From an uncultured Bacteroidaceae bacterium (lineage in GTDB: Bacteria > Bacteroidota > Bacteroidia > Bacteroidales > Bacteroidaceae), in NCBI GenBank assembly GCA_944320965.1, contig CALUJO010000011.1, positions 1 to 58,869 of the forward strand: 58,869 nucleotides of DNA, in the 5' to 3' direction. The notes beneath the pieces are model-generated. The model was not told the DNA's origin and did no database searches. It saw only the letters and a list, made by a program, of their open reading frames with translations. Shown in pieces: positions 7,642 to 15,501 of this stretch. The position numbers were made by a program, and so were the translations under genes. Every line of letters starts with the position of its first letter. The first letter of the stretch is position 1.

Positions 7642-8889
7642 ATGTTTGGTTTTTTTAGAAAGAAAAAAGGTGAGAAACCTACAGGGAATGAGGCATACAG
7701 TGCAGGTTATGTTTCATTTGATGATGAATTTTTGAAGCAGCATTCCGAAGGAGGCGAGCCAAATGCGTTAGCCTATGAGTATCTGTATGAAGCAATGACT
7801 GCATCTTCAAATGTAAGGGAAAAAGACAGTAAAGGGAAGTACGTTGACATTGATGACTATTATCCTGTTACTGCCGAAGAAACTGCCTATATGCGTGAGA
7901 TGCTTGATAAGGCAAAAGCTGCGGTTCAAGATCACAGTGACAAGGTGTTTTATGATGCATGGGAAGAACTTGACGGGATTGTTGACTGGTCATCACACAG
8001 ACACTGGAATTTCCAGTGGGCAATAATTATCGGTGTTATTATTTCTGTCTTTGCTCTTGGCCGATGTGCTGATTCCAGGAATGAAGATGCACAGGATGCT
8101 GCAAACATGGTAACAGTCGTGGAGAACTGGGCTGAGAAAGACACTGTATTCAACAGTATGGATAATTTACAGGAAGTTTATTATGGCAGTCGTTATGCTT
8201 CTGCCAACTATTACAAAGCCTACAAACTTTACAGGTATGCAGATTCTTATAAGTCAAATCTAAAGTGGGTTGATGTTTACAAAATGAGGGCAGATACAGC
8301 AACGACAGACGAGAGAAAGGAATCATATCTTTCAAGTGCCGAAGATTCTGAAAAGGCTGCAAATGAAGCAAAGGAGAATTTTGATGAATTGAATAAGATG
8401 AAGTTTGAGGAAGTTCATGAACTCGCTCTTGAGGAAGTTGAAAGTTATGCAGATTCGAAAGCTTCTTCAGCAGGAAAGGCCAAATTCTGGCAAATTTTCT
8501 TCTTGGTACTTATTCCGGTTTATATTTTCGCTGACCGTCCTTACGGTTATACAATGTCAAGGCACCGTGTTGAAGCAAGCTTTATGAGCGGTTTGAAGAA
8601 AGTTGGCTTTGCATTGGCTGGCTCAATGGCAACAATGGCTTTGGTAATGAATTTCATGCCTGATTTCGTTACTAAATGGAGTGACGGTACAACAACGCGC
8701 GAAAACAATCCTATTAACATTATGATTATGGTAATGAAGATAGGCTTGCTTATAGCGGCATTGTTTGTTGTGTGTGTAGTATCATGTTTTATTATGCTTT
8801 ATCAGACAGTGTTTGGACTGATCCGTAATTACAACTGGACTCCGATTCTGGTTAAGGTAAAGACATTGTTCAATAAAAAGGAGAAATAA
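7642..8889 (+). CDS. Unknown integral membrane protein
   Basis: 415 residues, not recognised. Residues 1-123 are hydrophilic and acidic after a basic start (MFGFFRKKKG). One helix lies at about 125-141 (WAIIIGVIISVFALGRC). A long charged, Ala/Glu/Lys-rich presumably helical domain runs from about 145 to 280. Three more helices follow at about 284-297, 317-336 and 358-384, and the end is basic. No enzyme motif is seen. The helical insert between TM1 and TM2 suggests a large soluble domain on one side of the membrane. Monocistronic between mdh (divergent) and rplS (convergent). Confidence 0.75.
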   Translation: MFGFFRKKKGEKPTGNEAYSAGYVSFDDEFLKQHSEGGEPNALAYEYLYEAMTASSNVREKDSKGKYVDIDDYYPVTAEETAYMREMLDKAKAAVQDHSDKVFYDAWEELDGIVDWSSHRHWNFQWAIIIGVIISVFALGRCADSRNEDAQDAANMVTVVENWAEKDTVFNSMDNLQEVYYGSRYASANYYKAYKLYRYADSYKSNLKWVDVYKMRADTATTDERKESYLSSAEDSEKAANEAKENFDELNKMKFEEVHELALEEVESYADSKASSAGKAKFWQIFFLVLIPVYIFADRPYGYTMSRHRVEASFMSGLKKVGFALAGSMATMALVMNFMPDFVTKWSDGTTTRENNPINIMIMVMKIGLLIAALFVVCVVSCFIMLYQTVFGLIRNYNWTPILVKVKTLFNKKEK

Positions 8890-8940
8890 CCGAAAATCAT
8901 TTTTATTGATATTGTGCACTATTATAGAGTCATATAATAA

Positions 8941-8970
8941 AAAAGGATGCCCATAGGCATCCTTTTTTAT
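8941..8970. terminator. Bidirectional terminator between the 7642 gene and rplS
   Basis: GGATGCC (8945-8951), CATA loop, GGCATCC (8956-8962), flanked by an A run on the left and a T run on the right. It therefore works on both strands between two convergent genes. Confidence 0.9.
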
Positions 8971-8987
8971 TTGTTTCAGAATTTGGA

Positions 8988-9347
8988 TTAATTCTGACCG
9001 TTAACTCTTCTTTCTTTGATTCTAGCCTTCTTACCAGTAAGAGAACGAAGGTAATACAGTTTAGTTCTGCGAACTTTACCGTATTTGTTAACTACGATAC
9101 TGTCGATGAATGGTGATTCGATAGGGAAAATTCTTTCTACACCGATACCGTCAGACATCTTGCGGACAGTGAAACGCTTTTTGTTTCCGTGACCTGAGAT
9201 TTTGATAACAACACCACGGAATGCCTGGATACGTTCCTTGTTACCCTCAGTGATACGATAAGCTACTGTGATAGTGTCACCTGATCTGAATTCAGGATGC
9301 TGCTTGCCTGTAGCAAATGCTTCTTCTGCAATTTTAATTAAATCCAT
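8988..9347 (-). CDS. rplS: 50S ribosomal protein L19
   Basis: 119-residue bL19, located at the subunit interface. Recognised by [29 protein letters not shown] and the C-terminal [22 protein letters not shown] block. The open frame extends 12 codons further upstream, but the usual start is [11 protein letters not shown] at 9347, so I use that. Monocistronic here, ending in a bidirectional terminator. Confidence 0.97.
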   Translation of the reverse strand: MDLIKIAEEAFATGKQHPEFRSGDTITVAYRITEGNKERIQAFRGVVIKISGHGNKKRFTVRKMSDGIGVERIFPIESPFIDSIVVNKYGKVRRTKLYYLRSLTGKKARIKERRVNGQN

Positions 9348-9495
9348 TTCTTTAATTTTAAAAAAGTTATCGTTACTACGCAACGTATCAAATCACACTC
9401 TCTTTGACATAGGTTACGTGAAAGCGGTGCAAAGTAACAAAATTTTGCCGACATGGCAAAATCCATATTTATTTTATTGCTATTATTCCCCATAA

Positions 9496-9527
9496 TTTGT
9501 TAGAAACAATGATATTATTTAGTTTTG
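9496..9527 (+). promoter_or_regulatory. Promoter of the split 5'-nucleotidase operon
   Basis: TTTG at 9496-9499, a 20-bp spacer, then TAGTTTTG at 9520-9527. Both boxes and the spacing fit the Bacteroidetes consensus; the start codon is 27 bp downstream. Confidence 0.75.
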
Positions 9528-9554
9528 CAATAAGTAAATATAAACATTGGCGGT

Positions 9555-10313
9555 ATGAAATATTTTCAGAATTTATTGATAGGTATATTTGTTTTTTCGG
9601 CTGTTTCTTGTGGTACCGGTTATCATGTAACTGGCATTGAAGGTAAGAGCGTAGCAATTAATGCAGAATATTCGGATTTGGACAGTGAACTTATTGGATA
9701 TATCTCTGACAAAAAAGAGGATATTGCAGAGGAGATGGCACCGGTGGTTTGTGTAGCTTCAGCTCCTTTGGTTTCAGAATCCAGAAGTTTCAATCCTTTG
9801 GCTAACGTGATATCCGATGTTATCAGGGAGGGTGCAGCAGAAATTGAAGGAAACGAAATAGACTTTGCTATAATTAATATAGGGGGACTTAGAAGGGATA
9901 TACCAGAGGGCAATGTAACTGTTGGTACAGTCTTCGAACTGCTGCCTTTCATGAATACCCTATGTGTAATGAATATGACTGGTGAGGCAATGAATGAACT
10001 GTTTGAACAGATTGCACTTGTCGGTGGCGAAGGTGTCAGCGGAGGTACAGTTCTTATTATATCAAAGGACGGAAAGCTTCTTGATGCGAAGATAAACGGC
10101 AAGAGTGTTGAGCCGGAAAGGGTTTACAGAGTTGCTACAATAGACTATATAGCTGAAGGAAATGACGGACTTGAAGCTTTCAAGAAGGCTACAGGAAAGG
10201 TTTATCCAGAGGATGCATTGCTGCGTGACATGTTTATGCGTTACCTGAAAAAACTTAATGAAGAAGGTAAAATGCTGGACCCGAAGAATGATATAAGAAT
10301 AATTGTAAAATAA
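9555..10313 (+). CDS. 5'-nucleotidase C-terminal domain lipoprotein
   Basis: 252 residues with a lipoprotein signal (SAVSC, Cys at about 19). The rest matches only the C-terminal substrate-binding domain of UshA-type 5'-nucleotidases: NPLANVISDVIREG (about 75-88), DFAIINIGGLRRDIPEGNVTVG (about 110-130), VFELLPFMNTL and MTGEAMNELFEQ. The metal-binding phosphatase domain is missing here and is encoded by the next gene (15 bp downstream), in inverted domain order. In UshA this domain binds the nucleoside. The two products probably act together in the periplasm or at the outer membrane in nucleotide or phosphoester scavenging. Confidence 0.88.
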   Translation: MKYFQNLLIGIFVFSAVSCGTGYHVTGIEGKSVAINAEYSDLDSELIGYISDKKEDIAEEMAPVVCVASAPLVSESRSFNPLANVISDVIREGAAEIEGNEIDFAIINIGGLRRDIPEGNVTVGTVFELLPFMNTLCVMNMTGEAMNELFEQIALVGGEGVSGGTVLIISKDGKLLDAKINGKSVEPERVYRVATIDYIAEGNDGLEAFKKATGKVYPEDALLRDMFMRYLKKLNEEGKMLDPKNDIRIIVK

Positions 10314-10328
10314 TAAATTAAGTATATT

Positions 10329-11180
10329 ATGAAAATCAGATATTTTATAACTGTATGCCTGACACTGTTCATTCTGTTTCCTCTTTATTCGCAGACAAGG
10401 AAGCTTACAATATTGCATACTAATGATACTCACAGCCATATAGAAGCTGTTGATGCCAATGATGCAAAATATGCCGGAATGGGCGGTGTAGTTAGCCGCA
10501 AGGCATATATTGAAAGCGTACGCAAGGCAGAAAAGAATGTTCTTGTGTTTGATGCGGGTGATTTTTCTCAGGGAACGCCTTTCTATAATGTGTTCAAGGG
10601 CGAGGTGGAAATTGAATGTATGAACAGACTGGGCTATAATGCCGGAACAATAGGAAACCATGAGTTTGATTACGGACTTGATAATCTAAAGGAACTTATT
10701 GAAGAAGCCGATTTCCCTTTTGTTTGTACAAATTACGATTTCAGTAAAACAGATCTGAAGAAGCTGGTGAAACCATATATTATAATAAAACTTGATGGTA
10801 TAAAGGTCGGGGTTATCGGATTGGGTACAAATCCTGAAGGATTAATACAACTCAAGAATTATAAAGGTATGGAGTTTGTCGAACCGTATGCTATTGCTGA
10901 GAAAACAGCAAGTTTCCTGAAGAAAAGAAAGAAATGCGATATAGTTGTTTGTCTGTCTCATCTCGGACTTGACTGCGGGGCCTTGAACGGATATTGTGAC
11001 CGTGAACTTGCAGCGCAGACAAAGAATATTGATGTTATACTTGGCGGTCACTCACATACTTATCTTGAAAAACCTGAATATGTTGAGAACGCCGACGGAA
11101 AAGAAGTTATAATTATGCAGAACGGCAAGAACGGAGTTTTTGTCGGTCGTATTGATATTAATCTTGAAAAGAATAAATGA
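10329..11180 (+). CDS. 5'-nucleotidase-type metallophosphatase (N-terminal domain only)
   Basis: 283 residues with an N-terminal signal peptide (cleavage near LYSQ-TRK). It carries the metallophosphoesterase motifs of the UshA catalytic domain: LHTNDTHSHI (about 27-37), FDAGDFSQGTPFY (about 75-87), GTIGNHEFDYG (about 107-117), CLSHLG (about 209) and LGGHSHTYLE (about 239). It ends where the UshA C-terminal domain would begin; that domain is the preceding gene. It overlaps the next gene by 4 bp (ATGA), so the three are an operon. The substrate is probably nucleotides or a related phosphoester. Confidence 0.92.
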   Translation: MKIRYFITVCLTLFILFPLYSQTRKLTILHTNDTHSHIEAVDANDAKYAGMGGVVSRKAYIESVRKAEKNVLVFDAGDFSQGTPFYNVFKGEVEIECMNRLGYNAGTIGNHEFDYGLDNLKELIEEADFPFVCTNYDFSKTDLKKLVKPYIIIKLDGIKVGVIGLGTNPEGLIQLKNYKGMEFVEPYAIAEKTASFLKKRKKCDIVVCLSHLGLDCGALNGYCDRELAAQTKNIDVILGGHSHTYLEKPEYVENADGKEVIIMQNGKNGVFVGRIDINLEKNK

Positions 11181-14143
11181 AAAGATTTCATTTTGTCATA
11201 TTGCTTTTGATGCTGCCGTTTGTCGTGAATGCGCAGCGTAGCAGTATGTTGAATACGGTGGGGCATCAGTATCGTTCCTACCTTTGGGCAGATTCTGTAA
11301 TGAATACATTGTCGTTGCAGGAAAAGGTTGCCCAGTTGTTTATTGTAAATGTTGCTTCACAACAGACAGATGCTAACCGCAAGGCTGTACGTGATTATAT
11401 TAAAGATATGAACCTGGGAGGAATATATTTCTCCGGAGGAACTCTTGCCGAGCATGCTGCAATGAACAATCTTGTACGCTCATATCAGAAGGCCCCTGTC
11501 ATGATAGGGTTTGACGGAGAGTGGGGACTTGCAATGCGCATAAAGTCAATCCCTGCGTTTCCGCGAAACTCAATTCTTGGTTGTATAACAGATAATGAAC
11601 TTATTTATGAGTTTGGTCGTGAGGTAGGCCGCAACTGTTCGCTGCTTGGAATCAATGTCGATTTCGCCCCGGATGCTGATGTCAATACCAATCCGGCAAA
11701 TCCTGTAATAGGCAGCCGTTCGTTTGGTGAGAATCCGGAGAATGTTGCGGGCAAGGTCATTGAGTTTGTTAAAGGATTGGAAAGTAATAATGTACTTGCC
11801 GTGATAAAGCATTTCCCGGGCCATGGTGATACTTCAACCGATTCGCATCATTCCCTTCCTGTCATAAATCACGACAGAGAGAGGCTTGCCAAGGTTGAAC
11901 TTTATCCTTTCAGACGTGCTGTTATGGAAAAAGTCAACGGTGTGATGGTAGGACATATCGAAGTTCCTGCTTTGGAGCCGAAAAAAGGTCTTCCTTCGTC
12001 ATTATCCAAACGGATTATAGATATCCTTAGAAATGAGTATGCTTATACCGGACTTGTATTTACCGATGCTCTTGCAATGAAGGGAGTTGCCGGGTTTGAA
12101 AATGTTTGTCTTAAGGCTCTTGAGGCAGGCAATGACATGTTGCTTACTCCTGTTCCGGTTAAGCCTCAAATTGACTCTGTTGTCTATAAGGCTGCCCGCG
12201 ATGAACAGTTCAGAAAACTTATAGAGGCTAAATGCCGTAAAGTGCTATATTACAAGCATCTGTTCGGAATGCATGAAACGGATAAGGTTGACATAAATGG
12301 ACTTGAAAAGCAGATTGTAAATCAGGGTTTTATTGATTTAAGACAGAAACTTTATTGTGCGGCAACAACCGTTATTGGCAATACCTACAGGCAGCTTCCT
12401 GTTCAGCGTCAAAGTCAGAGTGTTGCGGTTGTACGTTTCGGTAATAACGGTTCAGCCTTTACAGATGAAATGAAACTGAATGCAAATGCCGATGTTTTTC
12501 AATTTGACAATATCCATGAATTTACCAAAGGCAAAAAGACTCTTGAGAGAAAGTATTCTACAATAATTGTTCCTGTATTTTCCAATACCCATGCTTGGGC
12601 AAAGAAAGCATTGTCCGAGCTTACTCCTTCCAAGCTGGTGTATGCATTCTTCACAAGTTGGAAAGAAGTTGCCAAATACAAGGATCTTTCGCCGGCCGGC
12701 TCTACAATGATTCTGGCAAATGTTGCTGATGACTATATGCAGAAACATGTTGCGCGTGTAGTATGCGGCAAGGCAAATGCTACAGGCCGTCTGTCAATGA
12801 CAATACCCGGGATTGCTGCCGGAGGAAGCGGTGTAACTGTTGAAGCTGACAATACGGTTTATGAATATAATCCCGAAAATTACGGAATGTCATCATCTGT
12901 ATTGCAGAGGATAGATTCAATAGCTATAATGGGAATAAACAAGGGAGCTTATCCTGGATGCCAGATACTTGTAGTGAAGGACGGAAAACCTGTCTATAAC
13001 AAATGTTTCGGTACCCATACATATACCGACGGTATGATTGTCCGTTATGGTGATATCTATGATATCGCGTCAATGACCAAGACTTCTGCTACAACACTTG
13101 CTGTAATGAAACTCTATGAACAGGGCAAAATAAAACTTGATGACAAGGTTTCCGATTATCTTTCTTGGCTGAAAGGTACAGACAAGGAGGATATAACATT
13201 GCGCAGTCTTCTTTATCATGAGTCGGGATTGTTGCCTTCCATTGCATTTTATGAGGCAGCACTTGATACGAATTCTTTTGTAGGCCGTTTTTCTGTATAT
13301 CGTCCTGACGCAAATCATACGAGGTATATAGGATTTCACAATTATGTGCCAGAAAAGTTTTCCTATTTGCCTCAGTACATCAGCCGTCATTACAATGACG
13401 AGTTCAAGTATGCCATATCTTCGAATATGTACACCAATGATGCTTATCGGCAAGAAGCGTTGAAAATGATTGCCGATTCCAAGCTTAAATCCAAAAAGTA
13501 TTCATATAGCTGCGTAGGATTTATCCTGCTAAAGGAGGTAATTGAAGAAGTAACCGGAGAGTCGTTGGATACATATCTTGACCGTGAGTTTTATTACCCT
13601 ATGGGACTTTATCACACACTTTATCGTCCATTGCGCCGTTATTCTTCATCAGAAATTATACCAAGTGTGAAAGATGATTTTCTGCACAGAGGTGAATTGT
13701 GTGGATATGTTCATGACGATTCTGCCGCATTTTTCGGCGGTGTATCTGGCAATGCAGGGCTTTTCTCCAATGCTATGGATATGGGAAAACTGTATACCAT
13801 GCTTTTGAATGGCGGTATTTTTGAAGGTAAAAGGTATTTGTCGTCTTCTACATGCAAGCTGTTTACAACACAGAAATCCAAAATCAGCCGAAGACGCCTT
13901 GGCTTTGACTGTTCATATGAAGGCGATAACCGAAAAAGCCCATGTTCTCCCAAAACTCCAGGCGGTGTATTCGGGCATACAGGTTTTACAGGAACATGTG
14001 TCTGGGCAGACCCATCAAACAATCTTGTATATATATTCCTGAGCAACAGACTTTATCCTGATGCTACAGACAATGAACTCGCGAAGCTAAGGATAAGGAG
14101 TCTGATACAGGACATAATATATGATTCCATGTTGAAGGGCTGA
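11177..14143 (+). CDS. Fusion of GH3 beta-N-acetylhexosaminidase and class-C-type serine hydrolase
   Basis: 988 residues, signal peptide 1-19. Residues about 35-370 are a GH3 catalytic domain of NagZ type: KHFPGHGDT at 211-219, and FTDALAMKGV with the predicted nucleophile Asp at 296. A GH3 C-terminal-like region follows to about 570. Residues about 585-988 are a beta-lactamase-like serine hydrolase with SMTK (Ser632, Lys635) and HTG (934-936). The usual Y-x-N triad reads Y777-S-C779. This two-enzyme layout is known in Bacteroidetes and suggests trimming of peptidoglycan fragments, with the hexosaminidase removing GlcNAc and the hydrolase acting on a peptide or ester. Translationally coupled to the preceding gene. 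Confidence 0.93.
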   Translation: MKRFHFVILLLMLPFVVNAQRSSMLNTVGHQYRSYLWADSVMNTLSLQEKVAQLFIVNVASQQTDANRKAVRDYIKDMNLGGIYFSGGTLAEHAAMNNLVRSYQKAPVMIGFDGEWGLAMRIKSIPAFPRNSILGCITDNELIYEFGREVGRNCSLLGINVDFAPDADVNTNPANPVIGSRSFGENPENVAGKVIEFVKGLESNNVLAVIKHFPGHGDTSTDSHHSLPVINHDRERLAKVELYPFRRAVMEKVNGVMVGHIEVPALEPKKGLPSSLSKRIIDILRNEYAYTGLVFTDALAMKGVAGFENVCLKALEAGNDMLLTPVPVKPQIDSVVYKAARDEQFRKLIEAKCRKVLYYKHLFGMHETDKVDINGLEKQIVNQGFIDLRQKLYCAATTVIGNTYRQLPVQRQSQSVAVVRFGNNGSAFTDEMKLNANADVFQFDNIHEFTKGKKTLERKYSTIIVPVFSNTHAWAKKALSELTPSKLVYAFFTSWKEVAKYKDLSPAGSTMILANVADDYMQKHVARVVCGKANATGRLSMTIPGIAAGGSGVTVEADNTVYEYNPENYGMSSSVLQRIDSIAIMGINKGAYPGCQILVVKDGKPVYNKCFGTHTYTDGMIVRYGDIYDIASMTKTSATTLAVMKLYEQGKIKLDDKVSDYLSWLKGTDKEDITLRSLLYHESGLLPSIAFYEAALDTNSFVGRFSVYRPDANHTRYIGFHNYVPEKFSYLPQYISRHYNDEFKYAISSNMYTNDAYRQEALKMIADSKLKSKKYSYSCVGFILLKEVIEEVTGESLDTYLDREFYYPMGLYHTLYRPLRRYSSSEIIPSVKDDFLHRGELCGYVHDDSAAFFGGVSGNAGLFSNAMDMGKLYTMLLNGGIFEGKRYLSSSTCKLFTTQKSKISRRRLGFDCSYEGDNRKSPCSPKTPGGVFGHTGFTGTCVWADPSNNLVYIFLSNRLYPDATDNELAKLRIRSLIQDIIYDSMLKG

Positions 14144-14218
14144 CAGCAGATTTCTTTTTTTGAACTTAGGCGTATTTTCTGCAGATTGGTTCAAACCTTA
14201 TATTTAACAAAAACGATA

Positions 14219-14848
14219 ATGGCAAAGAATAAATATTATACTGTCTGGGCTGGACATAATATCGGCGTATATGATTCATGGGCTGAATGCCAGTTGCAGA
14301 TTAAAGGTTTCCCCGGAGCAAAATTCAAAGGGTTTGAAACGCGTGAAGAGGCAGAATATGCTCTTGAACATCATTATTCCGAGTTTGTTGGACAGAAAAC
14401 TGTTTCCGGTACTCCAGTAAAAACAGTTGTTCCTGATTCTCCAGAGATTATACAGAACAGTATAGCGGTGGATGCCGCATGTAGCGGCAATCCCGGAAAA
14501 ATGGAATACAGAGGTGTTCATGTCGCTTCGGGGCAGGAAATCTTTCATTTCGGTCCTATATTCGGTACAAACAATATTGGTGAGTTCCTTGCTATAGTGC
14601 ATGCCCTTGCCCTGTCTGTGCAGAAGGGGTGGAATATGCCTGTTTACAGTGATAGTGTAAATGCACAGTTGTGGGTAAAACATAAAAAATGCAAGACCAA
14701 ACTTGAGAGGAACGAGAAGTCACAGAAGGTATTTGAAATGATTGACCGTGCCGAGAAATGGCTTGCAAATAATAAGTATGATATAAAAATATTGAAATGG
14801 GAAACTGACAAGTGGGGGGAAATTCCTGCAGATTTCGGCCGAAAATAA
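14219..14848 (+). CDS. rnhA: Ribonuclease HI with N-terminal viroplasmin domain
   Basis: 209 residues. Residues 1-45 are a viroplasmin/RNase H N-terminal hybrid-binding domain (KYYTVWAGHNIGVYDSWAECQLQI). Residues about 75-209 are RNase H (SIAVDAACSGNPGKMEYRG with the first catalytic Asp, then NIGEFLAIVHAL with the Glu, and VYSDSVNAQLWV with the Asp). It degrades the RNA strand of RNA:DNA hybrids such as Okazaki primers and R-loops. The frame extends upstream to 14186, but MAKNKYY at 14219 is the normal family start. Confidence 0.93.
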   Translation: MAKNKYYTVWAGHNIGVYDSWAECQLQIKGFPGAKFKGFETREEAEYALEHHYSEFVGQKTVSGTPVKTVVPDSPEIIQNSIAVDAACSGNPGKMEYRGVHVASGQEIFHFGPIFGTNNIGEFLAIVHALALSVQKGWNMPVYSDSVNAQLWVKHKKCKTKLERNEKSQKVFEMIDRAEKWLANNKYDIKILKWETDKWGEIPADFGRK

Positions 14849-14912
14849 TTGTTTGCCATAATCATGCTCCAAATAAAGAAAAGGTATAATGGCTTTTTCT
14901 GATATGTTTTAC

Positions 14913-14920
14913 TACATTTG
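14913..14920 (+). promoter_or_regulatory. Minus-7 box of aroK
   Basis: TACATTTG, an exact TAnnTTTG match 20 bp before the aroK start. The minus-33 region is T-rich but lacks the G. Confidence 0.5.
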
Positions 14921-14940
14921 CGTAGTATAGAAAAGTTTTT

Positions 14941-15492
14941 ATGTACAGAATCTTTTTAATCGGATATTCGGGAGCTGGGAAAACTACGCTTGGACGTGCT
15001 TTCTCCAAAAAGTACCATCTTGATTTTATTGACCTTGACTGGTTTATTGAGCAGAGGTTTCATAAGAGTATAAACGAGATTTTTGACGAACGCGGCGAGC
15101 AAGGTTTCAGGGAACTGGAAAGCCGAATGCTTCATGAGGTCGGGGAATTTGAAAACGTATTGGTTTCATGCGGCGGTGGCACTCCTTGTTTTTTTGACAA
15201 TATGGACTATATGCTTTCTGTCGGGACTGTTGTTTTTCTTGAACCTACCGAGGAGGCTCTTTTCCGCCGTCTGAAGGTTGCGCGCGATTCGCGTCCTCTT
15301 CTTCGTGGAATGAGTGATGAGGAACTTCTTGAAACAATCAGGAAATCAACGGCCGAGAGGCATCCTTACTATTCAAGGGCACACTATACTTTGTTGTCCG
15401 ACAAACTTGAGAATCGGGCTGAAATAGCGGAAACGGTTGCAAAGCTTGCCCGTATTCTTAATGAAGAAAATGATTTTAGAAACAATGATTAA
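14941..15492 (+). CDS. aroK: Shikimate kinase
   Basis: 183 residues. It phosphorylates shikimate at O3 with ATP, in the aromatic amino acid pathway. Walker A is GYSGAGKT at residues 8-15. The substrate-binding Asp/Arg region is DLDWFIEQRFHKSINEIFDERGE. CGGGTPC (about 77-83) is the conserved glycine motif. The lid is ARDSRPLL (about 113-120). Length is normal. The GH29 gene starts 9 bp downstream, so the two may be co-transcribed without an obvious pathway link. Confidence 0.95.
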   Translation: MYRIFLIGYSGAGKTTLGRAFSKKYHLDFIDLDWFIEQRFHKSINEIFDERGEQGFRELESRMLHEVGEFENVLVSCGGGTPCFFDNMDYMLSVGTVVFLEPTEEALFRRLKVARDSRPLLRGMSDEELLETIRKSTAERHPYYSRAHYTLLSDKLENRAEIAETVAKLARILNEENDFRNND

Positions 15493-15501
15493 ATCTGATA
15501 T

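Noticed and set aside
10062..10661. 199-codon minus-strand frame
   Set aside because: Antisense to two well-recognised 5'-nucleotidase genes, with no recognisable domain.
14855..14900. Possible terminator after rnhA
   Set aside because: Only a 5-bp stem (GCCAT/ATGGC) with a 29-nt loop before a T run; too weak to call.
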